Assembly (NCBI GenBank): GCA_947044365.1
Contig: OX345641.1
Coordinates: 5,912,347 to 5,976,346, forward strand
Length of the DNA stretch: 64,000 bases
DNA from: Petrosia ficiformis
Lineage: Eukaryota; Porifera; Demospongiae; Haplosclerida; Petrosiidae
Direction: 5' to 3'
In this document: piece after piece, positions 22,601-36,100 of the stretch
Layout of the letters: the number at the start of each line of letters is the position of its first letter
Position numbering within the stretch: the first letter of the stretch is position 1
Program-made: the position numbers and the translations under genes
The notes under the pieces: generated by a model
The model's database searches: none
Seen by the model: only the letters and a program-made list of their open reading frames with translations
Told to the model about the DNA's origin: nothing

Positions 22601-25600
22601 TTAAAGGTTAGTTAATGTACCTAAGACACATGGTGGGTGCTTCAATACACCAAACTTTGATTCAGTTAACTATAGCTGTAACTAAAACCCCTTGTAGTAA
22701 GGCATTGTGACCTTTAGTTAACTAAACTATAACTAAATTACATGTCTACAACAATAACTATAACTAGCTAAAATGAAAAATTGCCAATAATGGATACTTT
22801 TAGTTAGTTAACTAAGACTAAAACCCTTTTAGTAAGCCTAATATTGTTTTAGTTATTTTACTATAACTATAACTAAATTGTGATAAACTAGACACACATT
22901 TATAACTAAAAGTGGTCATTATTGTCATGATATAACAACACTATAGAGCTATACTTATACTACACATGTACTGTACATGTAGATATGAGTATCAGTATAG
23001 GCAACTGCATTGCATTACATGTACCTATACATTACCTGTACATTACCTATACATTACCTATACATTACCTATACATTACCTATACATTACCTGTACATTA
23101 CCTATACATTACCTATACATTACCTATACATGTACCTATACATGTACCTATACATTACCTATACATGTACCTATACATTACCTATACATTACCTATACAT
23201 TACCTATACATTACCTATACATACATTAGCTATACATTACCTATACATGTACCTATATATTACCTATACATGTACCTATACATGTACCTATACATTACCT
23301 ATACATTACCTATACATTACCTATACATGTACCTATGCATTACCTATACATTACCTATACATGTACCTATACATTACCTATACATTACCTATACATTACC
23401 TATACATTACCTATACAATACCTATACATTTCCTATACATTACCTATACATTACCTGTACATTACCTATACATTACCTATACATTACCTACACATTACCT
23501 ATACATTACCTATACATTACCTATACATACATTAGCTATACATTACCTATACATGTACCTATACATTACCTATACATTACCTATACATGTACCTATACAT
23601 TACCTATACATTACCTATACATTACCTATACATTACCTATACATTACCTATACATACATTAGCTATACATTAGCTATACATGTACCTATACATTACCTAT
23701 ACATTACCTATACATGTACCTATACATTACCTATACATGTACCTATACATTACCTATACATTACCTATACATTACCTATACATTACCTATACATTACCTA
23801 TACATTACCTATACATTACCTATACATTACCTATACATTACCTATACATTACCTATACATTACCTATACATTACCTAAACATTACCTATACATTACCTAT
23901 ACATTACCTATACATTACCTATACATTACCTATACATTACCTGTACATTACCTATACATTAGCTATACATACATTACGTTTACATTACCTATATACTATA
24001 TTACGCTATACTTTAAGTTACTGTATGTGTAACTGATGATGGCAAAGCTACATGTTCCCATATTAATTTTGGGCTGTATGTACTTCATTTTAGAAAAAAA
24101 GAAGAAATGACATCCAAACAATAAATGATAGTGTTACAATAAATAGTAGTTTTGGTATTCAGATATTCACTTAGTTTAACAAATGAATATCTTGATATTC
24201 ACTTGCTTTCAGAGAAATGTTGTCATAACTCTTTTCTAGTGAAATATCAAATATTAGCTCACCATTTTACTGTAACCAATTGCTATACATGTGTACATGT
24301 AGATGGTTATAAAAACAGCCAAAGTTTTTAAACTATCCATTCAGTACTCTACAGGTGTAGAAAGCCAGTAAGACAGAGCAAATATTCATTGCTTTCCTAT
24401 TAAGTAATAACACTGTCCACGTGTGTGTGTATGTGTTAACAGAAGTTCTGGACAACTAGCAACATTTGGACTTCAATCAAGCAGACAACAGACTTGAAAA
24501 TATACAAGGATCAAAATAAAAGGCAGGCTTTTCCTGAAACCTTTCGGTTTTAAATTTATGACAGTTTTTACAACTCACGATTGCTGTTTCACCACTTTCA
24601 GAAGACTTCTAGTAGCATAAGAGTACAGAGTACATGAAAACACGACTCATCTTGTTTGAAGGCTATTGCTGTTGAATCACAGCTTGAAATCAAGTATACA
24701 TGTACATTGTAATTTATGTCATGGCTGTTACAACATCAAGCATTTAGTACAGCATTTGGTCTCTATTTGTACAATATGGTCAGTCACAAGTTAGAGAAAC
24801 TAAGCTTACATGTATACATGGATTCATACAGGATTTATTGTGTGTGTTTAACACAAAACACACTACTCTTTGGGAGTTTGGGATATCCTCCTTGCTATAC
24901 TGTGTAGCCATACATATATTATGATTACTTAATTTATTTTACCTTTACAAATACCTGTTTTCATAACAGGAAGCTGGTAAGTATATAGTGGAAGCTTACT
25001 GTGAGAAGTATAAGTTAAAAGTAGTGGTTCTTCGTCCCTTCTCTGTGTATGGTCCATGGGGAAGACCTGATTTAGAAGTGTATAAAATGGCACTAAACAT
25101 ACAAAATAAGGAAACAGTTGAAATTTATCAGTATAATAAGTAAGTATGATTTTGTCTGTGAAACGAAAATGTGTAACTATTATAAAAATGTGTACTTTAT
25201 GTTTTGGTTTCAGTTTCATTTAGTTTCTTAAAATTTGATATATATTATATATACATGTATATATATGTATAATTATTGCTGATCATGTGACTTGTGGCCA
25301 ATCAGAGTGCAGATAATGTGTCGCTTGATTGACCATTAAATCATTTATTGCACAGTGCACACCTCCGTGCAATAAGTAGATATTGCACACTTTGCTCACT
25401 AACGAAGCTGCTCCAACAACAGTGGTAGTTCACCAGATTGTCAATGAACACACTTGACAGTGCATTGCGTGTTTCAATGTAGCATTTGGAGGCTCAATAA
25501 AGGTCTCGTTTACATAACGCACTTGCCTTAGGTTCGTGCATTATGTAAACTCAACCTTTATTGCCCCACCCTCGTGGTACATTAAAACACATAATCACAG

Positions 25601-28600
25601 TAAAGTGTGTTGTAACTATTACTTATTGTACATGTAGATCAATTTTGTCCCTATAGCATGCTAGCATTGTGCTGCAACTCACACTACTTTTACAACAAAT
25701 TATTTATTTGCATTATTAAAAATGGTGGTACTTTTCAGCACACAAAATGGTTGTAAAGCTATATTTCAAGAGGAAGGAAAGAGATGAAGAGAGTCAGGGA
25801 AGATTCGGGGGGTGGTCTGTTGGAGCTTTGAGTGAGGATAACATAATCACCATTCCACTTTTATTTCCTGGGGAAAACACTGTACATGTACAAGTAGCTG
25901 TAGTTGTTTCATTGAATTAACTATTTAGTAATAAAGTACATGTACATGTAGGTTTTGTAAATAAAACAAAATCTAACAATCAAAGAGCCAAATACACTGC
26001 GCTTTGGGTGTGTGGGATAAGCTCCTCAATGCTACTTTTTTGACTCTCTGTTTGGTCTCTCTGTCTTCGTTTCTCTTTCTCTGTCTCTCTCTTTCTCTGT
26101 CTCTATCTCTCTTTCTCTCTCTCTATCTCTTTTTCTCTCTCTCTCTCTTTTCTCTCTCTGTCTTTCTTTCCTCTCTCGGTCTCTCTGTCTGTGTCTCACT
26201 TTCTCTCTGTCTCTCTCTGTCTCTCTCTGTCTCTCTGTCTCTCTGTCTCTCTGTCTCTTTGTCTCTGTCTCTCTTCTCTCTTTATTTACAGATTGTCAGC
26301 TAGTAGAGACTTCACATATATTGATGATATTGTAAATGGTGTGTTACTAGCAATGGAATACAAACCTAAACGTTGTAATGAAGTATATAATCTTGGTCAT
26401 GGTGAACCTGTTTCATTTGATAGTATCTACTCTTTATTACAAAAGGAACTTGGAAGGAGTACTGCTAAGGTGATTATTTCACTTCACCTCATATTTAAAA
26501 ACAGATAATACATGTACATGTACAATGGATATATACAGTACATGTACATGTACATGTGTATGCATACCAATATTATATTCTGCAGTATTTTATATTAATG
26601 TTTACTCGTACATTTTGCAAATATAATTCATCATGTTAGCAAATATTAATAAGTTCATGCAGAATAGTCATTCATACATTTATTTGTTCATTATTCAGCC
26701 ATTTTGTCTCAGCAAATTCCAATGACATTTAGTATCCATGAAGATCAGTATGTAGACAACAAAATGTGTTATTAATATTTGACAAATCATTTTGATCAAG
26801 CACTTATACAGTACATGTATATGTCAATATAAGGTTGATCAAACACTTATACAGTACATGTATATGTCAATATAAGGTTGATCAAACACTTATACAGTAC
26901 ATGTCAATATAAGGTCACCATGCAGTAACAGTAATTACCTTAGTTCTGTTGTCAGTATATAGTATAGTAATTACTGTCTCACTACTGTGGTGTTCAATTG
27001 ACAAGTATACCAATTACTGTCAAAACTACTGTTGAACTACATGTACTGTAGCATAGAAATGAAACTACTGAGTAATCACTGTACTTTATGGTGAATTTGT
27101 ATTAACTTGTATTGTAAATATATTTAAATGTTCTCTATACTGGCTAAAGTCTGCTCACATTCATAATGTCCTCAAAATTAGGTTGTGATGACTTTATGTA
27201 TAATATAGTGTATACATATAGTGTAATGTCATAACGTTAATGCATCAGCATACTGTAACTCCAGAATGAAGCAATAGATTGAAAATTGACACATACAAAA
27301 AAGAATGGGAAGGTTAATTATATGAAACTCGTGGTTAGATTTGTTCATCATTCCAACTAAAGTTACATGTACATGTATGTACATTTTTCTGAGGTCAAAA
27401 TGAATGTGACCGTTTTTGTATGGAAGCCAATGAAATTTGATATCTAAGTTACCTGATCGTGAATCTTCCTGGATCCAAATTTCAATGGCTTCATGCACAA
27501 AATGGATGAGTGTTCAACTTATTCTTTAAAGTGGTTAATAATAATATGATCACATGATTACAACTACAATTAAAATTTGTCTTGTATACTTTGTGATCCT
27601 CTTTTTTATGCAGAAATATATACCTCTTCCAAGTTATGAAGTACCTGTTTCTCATGCTGATATATCTCTCTCTCAACAAGTACTTGGATACCAACCAAAA
27701 ACTAATGTTGAGGAAGGTACAATTACAAGTACATGTATAAGCACTTTTGACTCTGTACTAAATAGTAAAGAAATACATGTACATGTAATGATAATATCAT
27801 TATATTCTATTACTGTAATCAGATCATTATCGATCATTATTGGACATTATTTCAAGTATCAGTATTAGTTATTTCTGAAAGATGTAACTCGTACTGTAAT
27901 AAGTGTACTTCGGACTACTACAATACTAAAGTACGTTCACGTTGAGTTGGCACCAAACTAAATTTATTTATCATTTAGTTTGGTGCCAACTCAATGTGAA
28001 TGTACTTTAGTTCTACATTGTATCTGTAAAACTTACTTCGTTTGCATACTGTAGTATAAGCTCAACAAAAACTCCTTTATATCAATTGCCTCACATGATC
28101 ACAACAACAGAACACTCCCCAGTGCACAAATGTAGCATCTACTGTTGAAGAACTAGAAGTCTACCACTCACAAATGTATCTCAATTGCTAGCCAGAAAAG
28201 TCTAACAATACTACAAAATCACTGTTCCAGTTGTCTATGTAATCATATGTATGGGCGTGGCTTGTAAATTATTTCCTTAACCGTCTATTTCCATACTTTT
28301 GATATGTAAACTTTTATGATACCGTACCATAGTATTGGAATGAATATCAAATTTTAACTAAATACCGTCATATTGCCTAGCCCTGAATGTACTAATAATG
28401 TCATCTCATTATACAATGTAACATCATTAATAGCTTTTATGATACACATTACTATTGAGAAAATGCTTTCATTGTAAGAATCAGAAATCAAAAGGTAGAT
28501 GAATATCGGATTGGTTTTTGTTATTGGTACACATGTACATATCTGCATTGTAAAGTAATTATTGGTTAATCATAATATCAGTAAAATTTATTATCACTAC

Positions 28601-31600
28601 ATCACTACTTAGTTATGTAAATGGTCATGTTGACATGTGCAGTATAATAGGGGGTACTACTAGTGGGCTGCTGGCTAAAATGCTGGCCTGCAATCGAAAG
28701 GTTGCAGGTACAAGCCCCACCAGGTAGGGGCTTTTTTCACCTATGAGCATACTCATTTTACCCTCAAAAGGAAGAGGTTTCATCTCCACATCCTTTGGAG
28801 GGCATGTATAGTGTCAGTCCTGGGAAGCTAGTTCATATTAGCAATTTGGTGCTATTTGAGCTTCCTCGTTAAGCCACATTTGGTTAAATCACTTGTACAT
28901 GTAGAAAAAAAATGTTAAATAAAATAAAATTGAAACATCACACCGTGTTCAGTACATACAGTACAGTAGGGTGTGAAGTGATGATGCTCCAGTGATCTCT
29001 GGATCCCCTATAAGTAACCTGTTACATAATAAAACTAACATATTTTAGGGTACATGTTTATAAATTTCATATATTTGTAGGAATTAAGAAGTTTGTTCAG
29101 TGGTTCAAAGAGTATCACATACACAAGAAATGGAAGTGAGTTGTTTGTAATCCCAACACATAATATATGTAAATCTAGAGTTGGACCAGAGGTGTGGAAA
29201 TATTAAACTGACTGTATGACATTTTGACCAATACATGTACATACAGTACCTGACTTTATTAAGTTTGCATATTATCGCTGTACTTCCAGTGATTACAATA
29301 TACTTTATGAGTGAAGTACACTGTACTTCAAATGTACTACACAGTATTACACCTTAGTACTATGTTATCACATACAAATATAAAGTGAATTCACACATTA
29401 CTACCATTACAGTACAAAGTAGTACTATAGTACAACTTAGAAGTACAGTTGACTATCACCTTATTAAAGTGTAGCTCCCATCATAGTACATGTATGTTAA
29501 ACTTAATAAAGTCAGGTGCAGTAATACAAGTGTATTGCAATAACCAACTAAAATGAAAATTGGTGGCACTTTTAGTTAGTTAACTATCTAAAACCCATTT
29601 AGTAAGCCTAATTATTTCAGTTAATTAAGCTATAACTAAACTAAAAGCCAGGCATACATGTACTATAACTACATGTACATGTACGACAAAAGTAGTCATT
29701 TTTGTCAAACACTAGTGCATGTGTACGTGTGTGTGTGTTGCAAAATCGCAAGCTTTTGGGAAAACTACTAACATTGGTGGCTTGAGTGAGCAATTAAGTG
29801 GGCCTATGCGCAATTAAGTGGGTGTGTACTTCCATTTATGATTTTAAAGCATGCAAAAAACTTCCTTGTCTTACCTTTTAGTCTCTGTTTTATCTCAAAG
29901 AAGAAAGATCCTCAATGAGTCCTGTGAAATGTTGTACAAAGAGAGGTCCTCAAAACTGAACATTGTGAGTCATGTGCACAGCACATGACTTGAAAATTTG
30001 AAATAGGCGGAGCTACAAAATAATGGAGATCGAGAATGCTTGGAGCCAGTGCTCGATGTTGTAGCAACCACTATCCCAGCTTTGATGTAGTGCTTTGCTA
30101 GCGAAAGCCATGTTACAGAAGTAGTTATTACTAGTTATAACCATTATGATGTCACTTCCTGTCTACTATGCAGTCGGCACAGGTTCAGTATACGCTGCAA
30201 TCCTGACTCTACGTAAACTTAAGAGTCAGGCCATGCTTGACTAATGATTACTATACCCTTCCGCCTACACTTTGCGGCAAGGGTAATTATACAGTTTGTT
30301 TCACACACATGTAATATTACTTTACCATGTAGGTGAGGGTCCCATCCCAACAGCACTCGTTCTAAAAAGCATTAAAAACATGTATATTTAATAAAGTGAA
30401 GCAACCTGTATACACACTGTATTTATACATATCTATATACATTGTACCTCAATGAGACGACATATTATTCATGTTCTAATTATCAGTTACATGATATTTA
30501 TATTATCACATACTGTACATGTATTTTTGTTCATTTAGATCACCTGAACCAAATAAATCTTTGAAGGACAAGTTATCAAAAAATCGAATTGTTTATTTAA
30601 ACGAGCAATATTCAAAAAGAATTGGAGACTTGAGAGAAAAGTACTGATTGTATTTGTTGTATTGTTTGTACTGATTGTACTGGTTATACTAGTTATACTG
30701 GTTATACTGGTTATACTGGTTATACTGGTTATACTGGTTATAGTGGTTATAGTGGTTATACTGGTTATATGGGGTTATACTGGTTATACTAGTTGTTACT
30801 GGTTATACTGGTTGCACTAGTTGTATTGATTGTACTGGTTATACTGGTCTTACTGGTTATACTGGTTTTACTGATTGTAACATATCATGTATGTGTACAT
30901 GTAAACTGATCTCAATAATTAACGAGCACCGTCGGGACGGGACCCTCGACTTCATGGCAAAGTAATACAAATTATAATCTTTTTTTAAAAATATAATATG
31001 CCAAAATATTATAATTATGTATATATATATATATCATTCCTCACTGATTTGTAGGGTTATATAATAATGAGAACATTTACTTCAGATGGTACATATAAAG
31101 TAATAAAATTGTACTTGCATGTTAGTTTTTATAATAATAGTTATATAATTATATAAACTAACATGTCAGTAATTATTACTTTATAACTGAAAGATTTTAG
31201 TATGATTATACCAGTCTCTTCCTTGTCTATACTATAAGTCTTACATTTTAGTCTCTGTTTTATCTCAAAAAAGAAAGAAAGATCTTCAATTAGTCTTGTG
31301 AAATGTGCTATAAAGAGAGCCTAGAGCACTAAGACAGGTCCTCAAAACTGCTGAAGTTCGAGTCACGTGCACAGCACATGACTTAAAATTTTGAAATAGG
31401 CGGAGCCTGAAAGTAATGGAGAATTCTTGGAGCCAGTGCTCGATGTTGTACCAACCACTACCCAAGTTTTGTTTGCTTTTATGTAGTGCTTTACTAGCGA
31501 TAGTCATGATACAGGAGTATTTATGTTTTAATGTGTCCAATGTTCCCAAGAGTCTTCTCGAGTCTGGAAAGGGCTGTTCTAAAACGCGGAACGGAATGCA

Positions 31601-32144
31601 AAACAAAACGGAAACGAAATGATATTTTGGGGCGTGGCAAGTTGTATTAGCATGACCAAGCGACAACTTGCCACTGTCTAAAAGGACGAAGACGAGCCTA
31701 TGAGGGGTGAATAGTGCCAAAATCAGGAAATAGGTGACTCCCCAGAGCTGTTCCCAGAAAAGTGGGGCTCTGCACCCCCCAGTTTAGGCCCTGGGATCGT
31801 TAGCGAAATCATCCATGTTGTTTCCACTCGATGAATTAGCATGCCATTCGATGACAAAGTTACACGATTTTCGTCCTAACTATACCATTGACACACTTCT
31901 ACAGAAACAGGTAACAAAATGCAACATGCCACGCCCCTAAATATCATTTTGTTTCCGTTTCGTTTTGCATTCCATTCCGCGTTTTAGAACAGCCCGTCTG
32001 GAAACAGTAACCGTGAGGTATAAAAATTGTGATTACTTTAAAACGGAAGGGTTTCACCAAAAGCCTGTTGTTACTTTTGATCCTTGTATAATTTGAAGTC
32101 TTCCCGTATCTAGTTCGAGCCACCAGTGTTGGTAGTTTTTTTGC

Positions 32145-32185
<41 letters not shown>

Positions 32186-33107
32186 ACAATATGATTACTG
32201 TACCCTTCCGCCTACACTTCGCGGTGAGGGTAATTAAAGAGTAGATTAAGATTTAATAGAAGTGATAATTTAAATCAATTGAAGTGATAATTCAATAAAT
32301 ACTAGACTAATGTACACTACAGTGCATAATGAATCTGGAGTAGACAATGTACATGTATTTACATGTACATACAATTAAATATTTGAATGAAGGAATTGTG
32401 TTCTACATTGTATAGATATCAGGAATATGCTGAGAAGAATAACATTGAAGTAGCTAAGTTTTATAGGACAAAGAAATTCATTGAATATACAGGTACAGTA
32501 TTATGTGTACAGTATTAGTGTTATCCCTAGAGCATGTTAAAACATACAATATTATGTACATATACAAGTTAAGAGTCAAGTAGATTGTTAATGGAGGGGT
32601 GTTGAAATTAAGTGAGGATAATCAGTTGGTGCCTAAACTATTCTTGGCACCAACTGATTTTAATTTTTAATAATGGAAGCATGTGGAAGTATGAAACTAC
32701 TTGTCAATTAATTGAGGGAGGTGAAAAAGTAGACTTATGATGACAGATTGTATTAAATTCACTTGCACTGGAATCACTACTACTGCTTGCCATGTTAGCT
32801 AGACATGAAATGCCACGTGGTGATGTACATGTAATTAGCTCAACTCTAAGATGGGATGAGATCAAGAAGCCACTTGAAAATAATACACATGTATCATATG
32901 TCTATGTGTTGACTACAGGTCTAAAAACACATGGAGGTGGAATTAAAAAATTTTCAGAAGAAGCAAACAACTATAAGGTACATGTACATGTACATTTATG
33001 TTATACACAATAATTATGAGTACATTTAAATTTTGAATACTATACATGCACAAATAAATGTATGCGGAGGATTATATTAAATTTTCAACTCTCTCTCTCT
33101 GTCTCTT

Positions 33108-33199
<92 letters not shown>

Positions 33200-36100
33200 T
33201 CACCCCTCAGGCCATGGAAAGAATGTGTAACCTGATCTATGAGTGTGTAGCATTCACTTTAGATGGATATGTATTTTCAAATATCGGTGTTAAAAGTACA
33301 TGGCATAAATTTTCTGGTACTTTCTATGTTGCTGATATGGATGTGTGCAAAGCAGGATACACAACTTGTTTGGAAATCACACATGCACATATTTAGGTGT
33401 GTTATATAACCAATTAACATAATATTTATACTATTTGAAACTTACATATAACCAAGGTTTCATATAGCATGGAGGGAATGGGGGATTATCCCCACCCTTC
33501 CTTCTACTTGAATTACACTACATTTCAGACCAAATGTGATCGGATTTGTAAAAACCATCCTTATTTGATAAAATTTCTAAATTGATTTTTATATTACCTG
33601 AATAGAATTAGCTCTAGAATGATATATGATACATCACAATGAAGCAAAAGACAAAGCTACAGCAAGGGACTAAACCACTGTAGTCATAAATCCTTTATTT
33701 TGAGAATAACAGAATTAAGTCATTTTTTTTTTATCATTGAAAGTAATAATTACAAATTTATTTAGCAGTGGCTAGGGAACCACAGATAGGTCTCTAAACC
33801 TCTCTGAAGGCATGAATGGATAGGTGAGATGTTAGTGAGATTTTTTATTAGGGCTGGAAAACAGTGATCACCTGAGTAATCTATAACTAACTGTCTAATA
33901 ATTATCCCATAATTGTGGTTTTTGCAAATCCAGTCACAAATATATTTTAACATGTAACAACATATCAACGACTAGTCTTATAGGGCTACCAGAAACAATC
34001 CCAGATGGCCTAAATGTGGAAAAAACTTTGCATGATCGACATTCCCCTTCCCTAACACAAAATGCTATATGAAACCCTCTCAACTACTATATAACTATAT
34101 CAACAGCTAGTAACACTATAACCAGTGAAAACTCTAAAGTGCCAGTACCTGAAGTATAAGCAAGACTACCCAAATGACAAGTGATACATGTACTGTAGGT
34201 ATTGATCATTGATCATGAAGTTGTTGCATGTTGAAATGCATTTGGTCATAAACTATTAAACTTGGCAGCATGGCTGGATGCTACTCTAATCAGCTTTTTC
34301 AGGTTATTTATTAACCTTTTTATATAGTTGTTAGATGATGGTTTCATTTAGTGGTAGGGGTAGGGGGAGGGGTATTCTCCTTCTTGCTAGAGCCTTGACC
34401 TGCTTGACAAAGATTCTGAATGAAGTTGTGTTAGGAACATACGTATACATGTAGCAGTTACATGTGGAAGTGGTACATGTAGGTGTGGTTTTAGATTAAA
34501 GAAAATGGGAAAATAATATTATGTGTCCTTCTTTGAGAAGGGATTAAAAGTGGTTGGTTACAAAGCAAGAGCTAGGCAATAAACTATTAGCAATGTTATC
34601 CAACTTATAATTTATTATTCTGCTAGCTGTAATGACACTATCACATGATGGAGGGATCAAGAAGACCTTACATGCTTCATTATATGCTGTGTATATACTG
34701 TATATACATGTAATATGTACATTTGTATATACTGTATATACATGTAATATACATGTACATGTGTATATACTGTATATACATGTAATATGTACATGTGTAT
34801 ATACTGTATATACACCACATGTACATGTAATATGTACATGTGTATATACTGTATATACATGTACATGAATATCTACATGTGTATATACTGTATATACATG
34901 TAATATGTACATGTGTATTAAATTAATTGTGATTATGTTTTCTGTTTATTTAGCAGGTCCAAGTCAGTACAAGTGTGAGTGTGCTAAAGGTTGGGGACCT
35001 GTTAAGAGTGACTTCTGTGTTGAATTGTAAGATTTAATGTAATATACATGTACATATACTATATGTACATAGGGCTGGGACAAATTGTCAATGTCTAACT
35101 TGAAGCTTTGTTAAGAACAGCTTTGAAGGATTCGAAGATTCGCATGTTTTTTTATCAATGTTGCTCTCACCTTGATTGGCTATAGAAAGCCTCCAAACAT
35201 GATTATTACTTTATAACAAGTGACTATTCTTGTTCCTGTCACTGTTTCTTCTTGGATTTAGTATAACACTAAAGAGGCCATGGCAGCTAAGCTTTAAAGG
35301 GAAAACATAGATTTGAATGTGCAGCAAAAGAACGAAGGTTTGAATATTTGAAGCTATTTCCCAGCCCTAATATACATTGTACATGTAGTATACATATAGT
35401 ACATGTACATGCATTATATGTTTACTACATGTACATGCATCTTTGTATGTACACATGTACATGTACATGTACATGTGTAATTGTTATTTACATTTGTAAA
35501 TCAAGCTCTCCTAGCACAATATTCACAACACTTCCTTACTGTCTCTACTTTTCAGGTTTACTGTGTTGATTAAATAACTCAGCTGTACATGTACACCATA
35601 TGTGTAGATCATGTAATTACCTTACTACATACCATGCTAGAAATACAGTAGTGACAGTATATTATATGTACATCTCTACATGAAAATTCATGTGTCTAGC
35701 ATGCTAGCAAAAGGCGCAAACAAACACACACACAACAAACAAACAAGCAGCCACAACGGCTTCATTAAACATTAGAACAGCCACTATGGCTTAGAAAAAT
35801 AATCAGCCACAATGGCTTAGAAAAATAATTACCAGCTACCATGGCTTAGAAAATAAGCAGCCACAATGGCTTAGAAAATAAGCAGCCACATGACTTAGAA
35901 AATAGGCAGCCACAACGGCTTAGAAAATAAACAGCCACAATGGCTTAGAAAATGAACAGCCACAATGGCTTAGAAAATGAACAGCCACAATGGCTTAGAA
36001 AATAAAGAAAAATTGAACACTGAATGCCCAGTCTTGAGAGCCGGGAATGGTCGGTTAAAGATCTTTGATGGCATGCCAACTCTCCCCACTCATCCAGTGT

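Larger units (their letters stand above)
25140..26291. other. Intron 5
   Basis: Contains dispersed family E copy 1 (25391-25608) and a (TCTC)n pyrimidine microsatellite (26045-26285) that runs up to the acceptor TTTATTTACAG. Confidence 0.7.
26470..27613. other. Intron 6
   Basis: Contains three tandem copies of a roughly 54-bp unit (cacttatacagtacatgt ... ggttgatcaa, 26800-26915) and family G copy 2 (26926-27130). Many ACATGTACATGT motifs. No gene seen. Confidence 0.65.
27717..29080. other. Intron 7
   Basis: Contains the hairpin at 27926-28010 and a tRNA-derived SINE at 28650-28935. No gene seen in the rest. Confidence 0.65.
29136..30538. other. Intron 8
   Basis: Contains mariner-like MITE copy 2 (29249-29516), dispersed family F copy 1 (29861-30288) and the left arm of an inverted repeat that surrounds exon 9 (30314-30362). 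Confidence 0.7.
30314..30967. repeat. Inverted repeat pair flanking exon 9
   Basis: Arm 30314-30362 (ttactttaccatgtaggtga, gggtcccatcccaacagcac) is the imperfect reverse complement of 30921-30967 (aacgagcaccgtcgggacgg, gaccctcgacttcatggc). Exon 9 lies in the loop. Confidence 0.65.
30641..32415. other. Intron 9
   Basis: Begins with a 9-bp tandem repeat (30660-30880), then family F copy 2 (31218-32236), which is split by a MITE (31571-31995) and contains a (CA)n run (32150-32188). Confidence 0.7.

Noticed and set aside
23010..24032. 340-codon plus-strand open frame
   Set aside because: Pure product of an 11-bp tandem repeat inside intron 4 of the epimerase gene.
26004..26303. Serine/leucine-rich 99-codon frame
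   Set aside because: Pyrimidine microsatellite leading to the exon 6 acceptor.
30646..30648. TGA as the definite end of the epimerase gene
   Set aside because: Splicing at GTACTG joins in phase to 32416 and the frame continues with consistent phases for two more exons, so the TGA is treated as an optional short form.
31286..31720. 144-codon minus-strand open frame
   Set aside because: Runs across the junction of dispersed family F and an inserted MITE.
35750..36005. CRISPR-like array of about 25-30 bp units
   Set aside because: Units are directly adjacent with no unique spacers; a minisatellite within a dispersed eukaryotic element.
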